Origin: Candidatus Methylacidiphilum fumarolicum | GTDB taxonomy: Bacteria > Verrucomicrobiota > Verrucomicrobiia > Methylacidiphilales > Methylacidiphilaceae | Reading direction: 5' to 3' | DNA length: 64,000 nucleotides | NCBI RefSeq assembly: GCF_949774925.1 | Contig: NZ_OX458932.1 | Location: 2,356,001-2,420,000, forward strand | In this document: in pieces, positions 1 to 9,200 of the stretch | Numbering within the stretch: position 1 is the stretch's first letter | Layout: the number at the start of each line of letters is the position of its first letter | Notes under the pieces: model-generated | Told to the model about the DNA's origin: nothing | The model's database searches: none | What the model saw: the letters and a program-made list of their open reading frames with translations, nothing else | Made by a program: the position numbers and the translations under genes

Positions 1-2
1 TA

Positions 3-1034
3 CAAAAAGTCCCTCTTTACGAATCTAGTGGAATTCATGGGTTTCTCTATTTTCCTCATTTTGCCATTTTTTTTACTCCCTTTGCCCTTCTGCCTCCTAT
101 TCCAAGAGAAATATTATGGAGAATATTTTCCCTTTTGATATTTGTTGGGGCACTCCGAAAACTCACGACCTCTTTTTTCCCACTCTATCCGGATAAGATC
201 TTTTTCTATTTTTCCCTACTTATATTGTTCAGTGCCCTAGCATCGATCCGAAATGGACAGACTAATCTAGCTCTTAGCGGCTCCTTAGTGCTTTCATTTT
301 TGGCCTGTGGGGAAAAACATTGGCTAAAAGCAGCTTTTTTTTTCTTCCTAAGCTTGATCTTCAAACCCATCGCGCTGTTTCCTTTTGTTTATGCCACCAT
401 TTTCTATCCTTCTTTCAAAAAAACTGCTTTTTGGCTCTTCCTGCTCTTTGTCCTCTTCCCCTTTTTCTTTTGCTTAGATCATCCACTCTACATTGTCGAA
501 CAGTACCTGCTTTTCATGAAGCGGATGACGACGGTTTCCCAGCCAAACGAAGCAAACTTTGCAGATATTCAAGGACTCTTTCATGTCGTACATGGGGAAC
601 TTCCTTTTGCCCTTTCTCTTGTGATCCGCAGTTTAGCAGCGATAGGAATAATTCTTTTGGCTTTTAGGCTTAAAAGATGGAGTAAAAGTCCATTATTTTT
701 TTCCATGCTTCTTTATTCTTTTTCTACTGCCTATTTACTCCTCTGCAATCCTCGCACAGAACTGAATTCCTATGTCTTTCTTGGACTCTCGCTGGGTTTC
801 TTCTCCCTCTACTTTTTATTTGTTGAAAAGCAAAACGCAATTGGACTCTTCTTGCTAGCTTTGCAACCTTTCCTAGGCATAGAAGCCTTTGGAAAAAGAT
901 GGGTAGAGATGGGACTCTGGCTTAAACCACTGATCTGTCTTTTTTCTCAGATTCTTTTAAGCTGGCAACTCTTTAAAGCACAAACAAAACCTAACGTCGA
1001 ATCAGATCCGAATAGCCAATCCTCTCTCCTTTAA
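3..1034 (+). CDS. GT87/DUF2029-like polytopic membrane glycosyltransferase, 5' end outside the window
   Basis: The reading frame is open from base 3, upstream of any start codon, so the gene begins before the window; a TTG at 135 is not needed as a start. The protein is almost entirely hydrophobic, with about eight to nine membrane segments. The segment FALLPP..RE.LW near the visible N-terminus and NGQTNLAL.GSLVL followed by LIFKP match the pattern of the DUF2029/GT87 family (polyprenyl-phosphate-dependent mannosyltransferase relatives), which act at the cytoplasmic membrane. The catalytic N-terminal loop is not visible. The 3' end overlaps the 3' end of the convergent hisF by 33 bases. The substrate cannot be told from the sequence. 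Confidence 0.65.
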   Translation, partial: QKVPLYESSGIHGFLYFPHFAIFFTPFALLPPIPREILWRIFSLLIFVGALRKLTTSFFPLYPDKIFFYFSLLILFSALASIRNGQTNLALSGSLVLSFLACGEKHWLKAAFFFFLSLIFKPIALFPFVYATIFYPSFKKTAFWLFLLFVLFPFFFCLDHPLYIVEQYLLFMKRMTTVSQPNEANFADIQGLFHVVHGELPFALSLVIRSLAAIGIILLAFRLKRWSKSPLFFSMLLYSFSTAYLLLCNPRTELNSYVFLGLSLGFFSLYFLFVEKQNAIGLFLLALQPFLGIEAFGKRWVEMGLWLKPLICLFSQILLSWQLFKAQTKPNVESDPNSQSSLL

Positions 1035-1775
1035 GTACTTTTTTAACTCGGCTATATGGATTTCACCACGGTGGAATACGCCGGCAGCTAGGACAGCATC
1101 TGCTTGGCCAATTTCCAGGGCTAGTGCAAAATCCTCCATTTTCCCTGCTCCTCCGCTGGCTACTACTGGAACCGAGACTGTACGTGATAAACTCCTAATT
1201 AAATCTAGATCGTATCCCTCCTTCATTCCATCTGCATCAATGCTATTAATAACTATTTCTCCAGCCCCCATTTCCACCCCTTTCTTAGCCCATGAGACAA
1301 CCTCCCATGGCGTTTCTTTTCTACCGCCATGACTGAATACTTTCCATTCATTAGTTTGTTTCCGTTTAGCATCGATAGATAAAACAATACATTGAGAGCC
1401 AAATTTCTTTGCTCCATCTTCAATGAGTGACGGATTTTCCAAAGCTGCGGTATTCAAACTGACCTTGTCGGCTCCAGAAAGTAAAACCTGCCTTATATCT
1501 TCTAGGGTTCGAATCCCACCGCCAGCAGTGATGGGGATGAAGCAGCGGCGCGCTACCGATTCTAGAACGTTCAGTAAAGCCCCTCTGCCTTCATGACTAG
1601 CCGTTATATCATAAAAGACGATCTCATCTGCCCCCTCTTCATTATATTTCAAAGCCAAAAGGGTCGGGTCTCCTACATCAGTCAGTTCGCCTAATTCGGC
1701 TCTTCCAAATTTTTTCCCACGCGTAACTCTCCCCGCATGAACATCCAGACAGGGAATAATTCTTTTTGCAAGCAT
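1002..1775 (-). CDS. hisF: Imidazole glycerol phosphate synthase cyclase subunit HisF
   Basis: HisF closes the imidazole ring in histidine synthesis, using ammonia channelled from HisH. The protein opens with MLAKRIIPCLDV, and the Asp of CLDV plus the Asp of LSIDAKR are the two catalytic aspartates of the family. The phosphate-binding glycine segments (TAGGGIRTLED and VASGGAG) are present. The open frame extends 17 codons further upstream, but starting at 1775 gives 257 residues, the usual length, and keeps the gene clear of trmL. hisH, hisA and the other his genes are not adjacent; hisB lies about 13 kb away, so the pathway is scattered here. Confidence 0.96.
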   Translation of the reverse strand: MLAKRIIPCLDVHAGRVTRGKKFGRAELGELTDVGDPTLLALKYNEEGADEIVFYDITASHEGRGALLNVLESVARRCFIPITAGGGIRTLEDIRQVLLSGADKVSLNTAALENPSLIEDGAKKFGSQCIVLSIDAKRKQTNEWKVFSHGGRKETPWEVVSWAKKGVEMGAGEIVINSIDADGMKEGYDLDLIRSLSRTVSVPVVASGGAGKMEDFALALEIGQADAVLAAGVFHRGEIHIAELKKYLKERGLAIRI

Positions 1776-1819
1776 ACAGGAAAAATAATGTTGAAAACAA
1801 AGCCTTTGTCTATCTATTC

Positions 1820-2314
1820 CTAGCACAAAGCAGAGATTTTTTTTCGAAGCAAGTTTTGCCTTATGGCTTCATAAAGGATGATTGAGACACAATTAGCTAG
1901 ATTGAGGCTACGCACGGAAGGGTTGAGAATAGGTATCGAAAAAATGGACTGAGGACTCAAAGAAAGAATCCTTTGGGAAAGGCCCTTTGTTTCTCGTCCA
2001 AAGACAAAGATATCATGAGGTTGAAAAGAAGCAGTAAAATAAGGTGGATAAGTACCTGTTTCAAAAAAGAACAATCTCCGTTCCCTTTGTTTTTCTAAAA
2101 AAAAATCCCAGCCCTTCCATAGAGACATCTTAACCGCTTTCCAATAATCTACCCCTGCCCTTTTCATTGCCGCATTGTCCAAAGAAAAACCGAGTGGCTC
2201 AATAAGATGCAGTTCAGAATTTGTGGCAGCACATATCCTTGCAATGTTACCCGTATTCTGAGGAATTTGAGGAGCAACAAGAACTATTCCAAAACCAAAG
2301 CCATCACATTCCAT
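1820..2314 (-). CDS. trmL: tRNA (cytidine/uridine(34)-2'-O)-methyltransferase TrmL (SPOUT family)
   Basis: This small SpoU/SPOUT methyltransferase 2'-O-methylates the wobble base of certain tRNA-Leu. Visible motifs are APQIPQNTGNIAR near the N-terminus, FGRETKGL, and the knot-forming SVRSLNLANCVSI near the C-terminus, all typical of TrmL/YibK. The open frame begins at 2341, but that start would lie inside a strong terminator-like hairpin (2331-2362). The ATG at 2314 gives 164 residues, close to the family's usual 155-165, and is preferred. It is followed closely by hisF on the same strand. Confidence 0.93.
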   Translation of the reverse strand: MECDGFGFGIVLVAPQIPQNTGNIARICAATNSELHLIEPLGFSLDNAAMKRAGVDYWKAVKMSLWKGWDFFLEKQRERRLFFFETGTYPPYFTASFQPHDIFVFGRETKGLSQRILSLSPQSIFSIPILNPSVRSLNLANCVSIILYEAIRQNLLRKKISALC

Positions 2315-2330
2315 ACTGAAATAAAAAGCG

Positions 2331-2362
2331 ATTCCCCGCACCTAGCAAATGGTGCGGGGAAT
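2331..2362 (-). terminator. Rho-independent terminator-like hairpin between a membrane-protein gene and trmL
   Basis: Perfect 12-base arms (2331-2342 and 2351-2362, GC-rich core) surround an 8-base loop. Read on the minus strand the hairpin is followed by GCTTTTTATT. It lies 9 bases past the stop codon of the upstream gene (stop at 2372). This is the expected layout of an intrinsic terminator for that gene, and it argues against translation of trmL from the 2341 start. Confidence 0.8.
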
Positions 2363-2371
2363 ACAAACTCA

Positions 2372-2833
2372 TTATATTTTTTTCTTTATTCCTTTAAAGA
2401 AAAGTTCATGGAAAGCAACTGCAATTAGGGCTAAAAAGAGTGCATATATTCCCATCCATAGATTCATTGGAATATGCCCCGGAGTGGATAGTCTTGCAAC
2501 AATATACCCAATCCAAAGGGTACCCCAAAAGGGAAGGAGGCTTTGGCTGGAAGTGGGCTGATCAGATACTTTTGTCCCCATAACCAAAAGCAGAGCGAGG
2601 GCAATCAAGCTGATATCAGCTATCAACAAATAGAAGTTCCTTTCCACAATTCTCTGGAATATGAAAAGATGATCAGCCCCAGCTCTAGCTGTCATTTCAT
2701 AAAAATAAGCCAAAAGCGCAGGCACGGCTATCCAGCAATACACTAAAGCAAAAAGACGGAGTAGAGGAATCATATCCATCCCTCTTTTTTTTAAAGTATG
2801 CTCCATATTCTGAACTGTTGAAGGTTCAGTCAT
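2372..2833 (-). CDS. Small four-helix membrane protein of unknown function
   Basis: The 153-residue protein has about four predicted membrane helices (near residues 24-44, 67-87, 100-116 and 122-145), a charged N-terminus and a C-terminal GIKKKI. I do not recognise the family. The gene is well supported as real: a very strong ribosome-binding site, AAAGGAGG, sits 6 bases before the ATG at 2833, and a strong terminator follows the stop codon. It appears to be a single-gene transcription unit, with an AT-rich leader region (2834-2976) between it and truA. Confidence 0.7.
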   Translation of the reverse strand: MTEPSTVQNMEHTLKKRGMDMIPLLRLFALVYCWIAVPALLAYFYEMTARAGADHLFIFQRIVERNFYLLIADISLIALALLLVMGTKVSDQPTSSQSLLPFWGTLWIGYIVARLSTPGHIPMNLWMGIYALFLALIAVAFHELFFKGIKKKI

Positions 2834-2976
2834 GCAATCCTCCTTTCATTGATTATTTTAATGAAATGAATATTGATGATATCTTATAATATGTCAAATA
2901 AAATTATATTTAGTTATCCTTATAATTTAAAAATAGTATAAACATTATAAATATAATAATAGAAAAAATAATTATT

Positions 2977-3750
2977 TTAATGATTTGTCTCCAGGTCTGG
3001 AGGATAATCGACTTTCAGGAGATACAAGCCCCATGGAGGGGCAGAGGCAGGAGAAAGCTTCCTATTTTTGCTTTCAAAAATATCTTTTAGCTTTTCAAGA
3101 TCCAATCGACCTAATCCTATTTTCACTAATGCTCCTACAATATTTCTGACCATTCTATAAAGAAACCCATTGGCTTTGATCGTAAAAAGGCACAATTGCC
3201 CTTGGACGGTAAAGCCACAGTCGAAAACAGTCCTTATTGTGTCTTTTAAGACAAAACCAGGGGAGCTAACAAAAGAAGCAAAATCTTTTTTGCCTACAAA
3301 AAGCGTTGCCGCTTCATTCATACTTTGTAAGTCCAGCTGTCTAGGAATATGCCAAGCTCGCCAGAGATAAAAAGGATCCATCACTGGATCATTCCATATC
3401 CAATATTGATAGGTTTTGGAAATAGCATGAAAACGGGCATGAAACTCTTTAGAGACAACTCTAATATGTAGAACCCTAATGGTTTCAGGTAAATAATAAT
3501 TCAATGCTCGTTGTAATACTTCCGCTTCAAGTTTTCTGGGAGCGATAAAAGAAGCGACCTGCCCCTTGGCATGAACGCCAGCATCTGTCCTGCTAGCTCC
3601 CTCAATATGAATTTCTGTTTGCCATATTTTAGCTACAGCTTCTTCTAGAAAGCGCTGGACTGTAGGTAATTGGCCTTGCTTTTGCCAACCATGAAAGCCA
3701 GTACCGCAATAAGAAAGAATTATCTTATAACCGACTAAAGGAAGATTCAA
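2977..3750 (-). CDS. truA: tRNA pseudouridine(38-40) synthase TruA
   Basis: TruA converts uridines 38-40 of the anticodon stem-loop of many tRNAs to pseudouridine. The protein (257 residues) carries the invariant catalytic motif SRTDAGVHA near residue 55, the early YCGTGFHGWQKQ segment, and the late GFLYRMVRNIVGALV motif of the family. The start appears to be TTG, overlapping the TGA stop of the preceding gene (TTGA at 3747-3750), which suggests translational coupling. It is the last gene of the leftward operon trpA-ruvX-pagL-like-truA. Confidence 0.95.
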   Translation of the reverse strand: MNLPLVGYKIILSYCGTGFHGWQKQGQLPTVQRFLEEAVAKIWQTEIHIEGASRTDAGVHAKGQVASFIAPRKLEAEVLQRALNYYLPETIRVLHIRVVSKEFHARFHAISKTYQYWIWNDPVMDPFYLWRAWHIPRQLDLQSMNEAATLFVGKKDFASFVSSPGFVLKDTIRTVFDCGFTVQGQLCLFTIKANGFLYRMVRNIVGALVKIGLGRLDLEKLKDIFESKNRKLSPASAPPWGLYLLKVDYPPDLETNH

Positions 3751-4430
3751 TGTGGCCGACCCAAGAGATAAGAAAATCCAATCATTCCACCCAACTCATT
3801 AACCCCAATATTTCTACTTGCCATGTCCGCATTAGACATATGATGGAAAAGAAGCTCAAAATTAAAAGACCAATGCGTATCAAGCATGTATCTGCAACCA
3901 GCACCCAATTGTGGGGTAAATTCTATTACCTGTCCAACCATTGATTGCGTCTTGACCGTATAGGCATCGTTATAAACGAATCCTAAACCTCCTTCAATAA
4001 AGGGAATAAAGCGACTATCAGGCTGTACAAAATTGTACCTAACCATAATTTGAGGGCCTATAACAGTACTACCAAAGCCTTTTTCTATGGCGCTAGCATA
4101 AAGGCCGACAAGCAATTCGAGATTCCCGCGCAAAATTCCCCCTTTATCCGGCGTAGTCAACATCCAACCCCAATAGGTTAAGGTGGGGATTTCATTAAAA
4201 GTATATCTTCCATTACCAGAACCTGTAGAAAAAAGGCCCCCAGCCATAAACATAATTTCGTTAGCGCCTTCTTTGAAAAGAGCCACCTCTGGAATTTCTT
4301 CTGTCTTCAAAGAGACATTTTCTACTTTCTGCCCACTTTCTTCTGAATAGTTAGATCCTCCAGGATTAGCCTTCAAAAGCGTAGGCAATAAAATAGCCAA
4401 GCTTAGGAGAAAAGAACATAAAAAGCGCAT
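3747..4430 (-). CDS. Outer-membrane acyloxyacyl hydrolase / PagL-like lipid A 3-O-deacylase
   Basis: A 21-residue signal peptide (hydrophobic LCSFLLSLAILLPTLL, then KANP) leads a protein rich in alternating beta-strand segments, as in small outer-membrane barrels. Near the C-terminus FHHMSNADMASRN is followed by NELG. The HxSN pattern plus a Glu about 13 residues later matches the His-Ser-Glu active site known for PagL-type lipid A deacylases and the broader acyloxyacyl hydrolase family. The inferred role is trimming of 3-O-linked acyl chains of lipid A, at the outer membrane. The gene is embedded between ruvX and truA, with 21 bases to ruvX and a 4-base overlap with truA. A non-enzymatic barrel remains possible. 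Confidence 0.65.
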   Translation of the reverse strand: MRFLCSFLLSLAILLPTLLKANPGGSNYSEESGQKVENVSLKTEEIPEVALFKEGANEIMFMAGGLFSTGSGNGRYTFNEIPTLTYWGWMLTTPDKGGILRGNLELLVGLYASAIEKGFGSTVIGPQIMVRYNFVQPDSRFIPFIEGGLGFVYNDAYTVKTQSMVGQVIEFTPQLGAGCRYMLDTHWSFNFELLFHHMSNADMASRNIGVNELGGMIGFSYLLGRPH

Positions 4431-4451
4431 CTGTTTTCTCTTTTCAAAATG

Positions 4452-4892
4452 TTAAACAACACTTCTAGCTTTTTTTTCTTTTAAAAGCAGTCCATCCAAG
4501 TAAGATTGTAGTACAACTGCAGCCGCACAACTGTCAATCCTTCTTTTCTTTTCTTTTCCGTGGCAGCCTCTTTCAGTCAATAGTCTATCTGCAAGCTTCG
4601 TGCTCAGTCTCTCATCTTGAAACTCCATAGGAATTTGAATCCATTGTCTAAGTTTAAAAACAAACTGTTTAACCTTTTCTGCCGCAATCCCATAGGAACC
4701 ATCCATGTTTCTTGGCAAACCTACAATAATAAGACTGACTTCAAACTGCCTTATCGTTTCTTTAAGCTTTCCAATAAACTTCCCAAACGGTTCAGCCTGC
4801 AATGGATCCAGAGGAACAGCAATGGACAAGGTCTCATCACTGATGGCTAATCCAATATGCTTCGTTCCATAATCTAAGGACAAAATAGACAT
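4452..4892 (-). CDS. ruvX: RuvX/YqgF family RNase H-fold nuclease (pre-16S rRNA processing, Holliday-junction resolvase-like)
   Basis: The 146-residue protein starts with SLDYGTKHIGLAISDE, the first catalytic-Asp strand of YqgF. It also has the later VGLPRNMDGS segment, DERLST with a conserved Glu, and IDSCAAAVVLQ with the last Asp. Length matches the family. YqgF is known as an essential nuclease for 16S rRNA 5'-end maturation in E. coli and as a candidate junction resolvase. It sits 18 bases after trpA, apparently in the same transcript. Confidence 0.92.
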   Translation of the reverse strand: MSILSLDYGTKHIGLAISDETLSIAVPLDPLQAEPFGKFIGKLKETIRQFEVSLIIVGLPRNMDGSYGIAAEKVKQFVFKLRQWIQIPMEFQDERLSTKLADRLLTERGCHGKEKKRRIDSCAAAVVLQSYLDGLLLKEKKARSVV

Positions 4893-4910
4893 TGTTTCTG
4901 CTTTTTCCTT

Positions 4911-5732
4911 TCACAATGATTGATTATTTTTTTGCTCTTTATGAATACTTTTTGCAAGCGAAAAAGCAAACTCCTTAAATTTCTCTAAGGTACTTTTACC
5001 TTCCACGATCCTGGCTAATTCATCAACTAACGCGCTACCCACGACCACTCCATCGGCATAGGATGCTACTGTTTTTGCCTGATGCGGAGTCGACACTCCA
5101 AATCCAACACAAAGTGGCACCTTGCTTAAAGTCTCCATTGATTTTACCAATTCATAAGCTTCCTTAGAAAGTTCTTTTTGTAAGCCAGTGATGCCGTTAC
5201 GCGAAACGCAATAAAGAAATCCCCTGGTTCTTTCCGCTATCCTCTTTTTTCTAAGCGTGGAGGTGGCAGGGGTAACAAGCAAAATTCGATCTAATTTTTC
5301 TTCCAAAGAATTGATTCCCTCAAGAGATTCTTCCGGGGGCAGATCGACGATCAATACCCCATCTGCACCATTGTCATAGGCTTTAGCAGCAAACCGTTCT
5401 ATGCCATAACGAAAAATTGGGTTTAAATAGGAAAAAAGAACAATTGGAATATTGGATTTCTTTCGGATTATATTCAAAAGAGAAAAAACCTGGTCGATAT
5501 GCACCCCCCCCTTGAGAGCTCGAAAAGCCGACTGTTGGATTATCGGGCCATCCGCTAAAGGATCTGAAAAGGGGATACCTACTTCTAAGATGTCTGCCCC
5601 TGATTCCTCAAGAATTTCCACTACATTAAGAAATACTTCAGGAGTTGGGTCTCCAGCCATTACAAATGGAATGAAAGCTTTGGTTCCACGCTTCTGTAAT
5701 TCTAAAAAAGTTTTTTCAATTCTGCCAATCAT
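4911..5732 (-). CDS. trpA: Tryptophan synthase alpha chain
   Basis: TrpA cleaves indole-3-glycerol phosphate to indole and glyceraldehyde 3-phosphate within the TrpAB complex. The protein (273 residues) has the catalytic Glu in LEVGIPFSDPLADGP and the catalytic Asp of the same segment, the phosphate-binding VGFGVST near residue 213, and GVVVGSALV. A GGAAG ribosome-binding site precedes the ATG at 5732. trpB is not adjacent. Instead trpA heads an operon with RNA-processing and envelope genes. Confidence 0.95.
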   Translation of the reverse strand: MIGRIEKTFLELQKRGTKAFIPFVMAGDPTPEVFLNVVEILEESGADILEVGIPFSDPLADGPIIQQSAFRALKGGVHIDQVFSLLNIIRKKSNIPIVLFSYLNPIFRYGIERFAAKAYDNGADGVLIVDLPPEESLEGINSLEEKLDRILLVTPATSTLRKKRIAERTRGFLYCVSRNGITGLQKELSKEAYELVKSMETLSKVPLCVGFGVSTPHQAKTVASYADGVVVGSALVDELARIVEGKSTLEKFKEFAFSLAKSIHKEQKNNQSL

Positions 5733-6212
5733 ATTGGATCTTCCTTATAGGTAAAATTTATCAATGATCTAGCTTAAAAAAAGACAAACCTATATAGTGG
5801 CTTTTGCTATCTATTCAGTCAAAAAATCCTCTTTAAAAACTAATTAGACGTTGGCATCCAAGCAATCGCTACTTTTCTCTTTCCTTCTAAGCGATTCTCC
5901 TAGAAGTTTTTGTGTGATCCCCCCCCTCCATCATGTTAAACTTTACACTACTCGGCCCCTTTGGAACTTAAAAGCTTTACCTTTGGCTTGATAAGCCCGT
6001 TGCTTCCTGAATAAAAACAATGACAAATCCCTACTGCTTCTTCCTGCATTGAGTCAGAGCTACTTAGCCAACCGCAATGCAACTTTCTGTCAGCCTCAAT
6101 GTGGATGCGAAAGGACTTTTTTAATGAATATTTTTTATTCATCAAATTATATAAGAAAAAAAACAAACGTGTATCTTGCCACTTTCGAAAAGATACCTAG
6201 AATTAACACAAC
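5733..6212. other. Gene-free divergent promoter region between trpA and gltB
   Basis: This 480-base gap separates the divergent trpA and gltB. It holds short open frames with no recognisable product (one of 72 codons on the minus strand at 5948-6166). A short AT-rich inverted repeat near 6124-6142 has TGAATA facing TATTCA. Promoters for both flanking genes are expected here, but no convincing -35/-10 pair could be fixed by eye. Confidence 0.4.
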
Positions 6213-9200
6213 ATGCATTTTGCAAAATTTTTAGACAATCAATCGCTTCCACCACTTTGGATTGAACAGATGGAGCGGTCAAGCTGTGGAGTAGGTTTTG
6301 TAGCGGATATCCATGGAAATTCAACTTACCACATCTTAGATGCTGCTCTACAATGCGTCTGTGCCCTTTCTCACAGAGGGGCTATTGATGCTGATATGAA
6401 AACAGGTGATGGGGCTGGGGTCATGACTAAGATCCCCTATGATCTCTTGCGTCCAGAAATAGAGAAATCCGGGCACCATCTTTTTAAAAACGAAGATTTA
6501 GCTGTCGGATTCTGTTTTCTTCCCGCCAAAGATCTATATGCGCAAGTCCATTGTAAAAAAATTATAGAGGAGACTGTTCTTGAACATGGCTTATATATTT
6601 TGGGATGGCGTCTTGTTCCCATCCACATGGATGCTCTTGGCGACAAAGCTCAAAGAACCTGTCCTCACATCGAACAGATTCTCTTGGCAAAACCTCTAGA
6701 TCGCTCTCTAGATTCGTTGGCTTTTGAACAGCTCCTTTTTTTATGTCGGAAAAAAATTGAAAATAAAATTGCTAAACAAAATATTAAAGATTTTTATATC
6801 CCTTCCTTTTCTTCTAAAACAATTGTATACAAAGGGCTTTTTGTCTCTCCTCAACTCCAAAAATTCTACGCTGATCTCCACGATCCTCTTTTCAAAACAC
6901 CCTTCGCTATTTACCATCAAAGGTATAGCACGAACACTTTCCCCTCGTGGTTTCTTTCACAGCCATTTCGAATGCTTGCCCACAATGGGGAAATCAACAC
7001 GATTCAGGGGAACCGATTATGGACCAAGGCAAGAGAAAAAGCGCTTGAAATGTGTGAACCCTGGGGAAATGAGATCGAAAACCTGCTACCAATCATTCCA
7101 CCTGGAACAAGTGATTCAGCAAGTCTTGATCATGTTTTTGAGTTCCTCACTCTTTCCGGAAGGGATACTTTAGAGGCTATCCTCATGCTTGTTCCTGCCG
7201 CATGGCAGGCTGAAAAGCACATTCCCGAAGAGTTGAAAAATTTTTATCTCTACCATGAACTTTTTTCAGAGCCATGGGATGGCCCCGCAGCTCTAGTATT
7301 TAGTGATGGGAAAATTGTCGGTGCATGTCTGGATCGCAACGGACTTCGTCCCTCCCGTTTTAGGATTACTTCCGACGGTTTGTTTATTCTTGGATCTGAA
7401 GCAGGTATCGGAAAGATCGATGAGAAAACTGTCATTGAAAAAGGAAGACTTGGTCCAGGAGAAATCATCGCCATTGATCTCGAAGCTAAAAAAGTTCTTA
7501 GGGATAAAGAAATTAAAGAACAGGTTAGCTCTAAATACCCTTACATTCAGTTCTTGCGAAACTCTCAACGCAAAATAGGAAAAAGCATTTTCTTTGCAGA
7601 CTCTTTCCACAATGATCCTGAAGAACTTAACAAAAAGCTTTTGTGTTTTGGATATGACGAAGAGGAAATACAATATGTTCTAAAACCGATGGCTCAAAAA
7701 GCTGAAGAAGCGGTTGGCTCCATGGGAGATGATGCCCCAATAGCAATTCTTTCGGATAAACCGAAAATTCTTTATTGGTATTTTAGACAACTTTTCGCAC
7801 AAGTAACCAATCCACCAATTGATCCTATACGAGAAAAACTCGTGATGTCTTTAGAAAATTGGTGTGGTCGACTACCGCAATGGCTTCTTACAGGTCCTAT
7901 AGACCATGAAGTCATTCGTCTATGCTCGCCTTTTCTTTTCAATGAAGAGCTTGAAGAATTAAGATCTAGACCAGAGCCATCCTTGCAAGCAAGGACTATC
8001 CAATGTCTTTTCCCTATCGATGGTTCAGAAGAAGCTTTTCTATCTAGGCTCTGGGAAATTAAAATGGAGGCTGAAGAAGCCGCTGATGAAGGCATAGCCA
8101 TTCTCATTTTGTCAGACAAAGGACCGTCCAAAGAGCTTGCTCCTCTCCCTATGCTGCTTGTGGTGGGGGCTGTTCATCATCACCTGATTAGGGTTGGAAA
8201 GCGAACCAAACTATCTATAATATGCGAAACGGGAGAATGTCGCGATGTTCACCATTTTGCTTGTCTTATCGGCTATGGGGCAACAGCAGTAAATCCGTAT
8301 CTTTGTCTGGAGCTTTTTTCTAATCTTCATCAAAATGGTGCATTTGGCAATTTGACAAGAGAAGAAATAGCTAAAAACTACAAATCGGCGATTGAAAAAG
8401 GGCTTCTAAAAATTATGTCAAAAATGGGGATTTCAACGATCGCCAGTTATCACGGCAGCCAACTTTTCGAAGCCCTTGGCATTGGGGAAGAAGTTATCAA
8501 TGATTGTTTTGAAAATACCCCTTCTCGTATAGGTGGGCTGACGTACAGGCAAATAGCCAAAGAAGCTATCCAAAGGCATGAGCTGGGATTCAGGGACCAA
8601 GCCCCAAAACTGATGGATTTGGGGTATTACCGTTATAAAAGAGAAGGGGAAAAACATGCGTTGATTCCTCAAGCTATTCACCCCCTTCATGTCTATGTTG
8701 GCTTAAAAGGCAAAGAAAAAGCAGGACAAATAGAAGAGTATAGAAAGTTTTCCAACCTCATCCTGTCAAGCGGTCCTATTTCAATAAGAGACTGTTTAAC
8801 CTTTCGTCAACAAACCCCCATTCCACTGGAAGAGGTGGAACAAATTGAAGAAATCAGGAAAAGATTCACCACGGCTGCCATGTCTTATGGTGCCTTATCC
8901 CCTGAAGCTCATGAAACTCTATCCATTGCTATGAATAGGATTGGAGGTAAATCCAATACAGGAGAGGGAGGCGAGGATCCAGAAAGGTATAGTCCTTTAC
9001 CTAACGGGGACTCGAAAAATAGCCTGATTAAACAAATTGCCTCCGGAAGATTTGGAGTGACAGCTGAATATTTATCCAATGCCGCTGAAATAGAAATCAA
9101 AATGGCTCAGGGATCAAAGCCTGGGGAAGGAGGTCAAATTCCTGGTTTCAAAATCGATGAAGTAATTGCCAGACTCAGAAGGAGTACTCCTGGAGTTCCT

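Noticed and set aside
1776-1826. N-terminal extension of HisF
   Set aside because: The family starts at MLAKRIIPCLD, and the extension would overlap trmL.
5948-6166. 72-codon minus-strand frame between trpA and gltB
   Set aside because: No domain, no convincing ribosome-binding site, and it lies in a divergent promoter gap.
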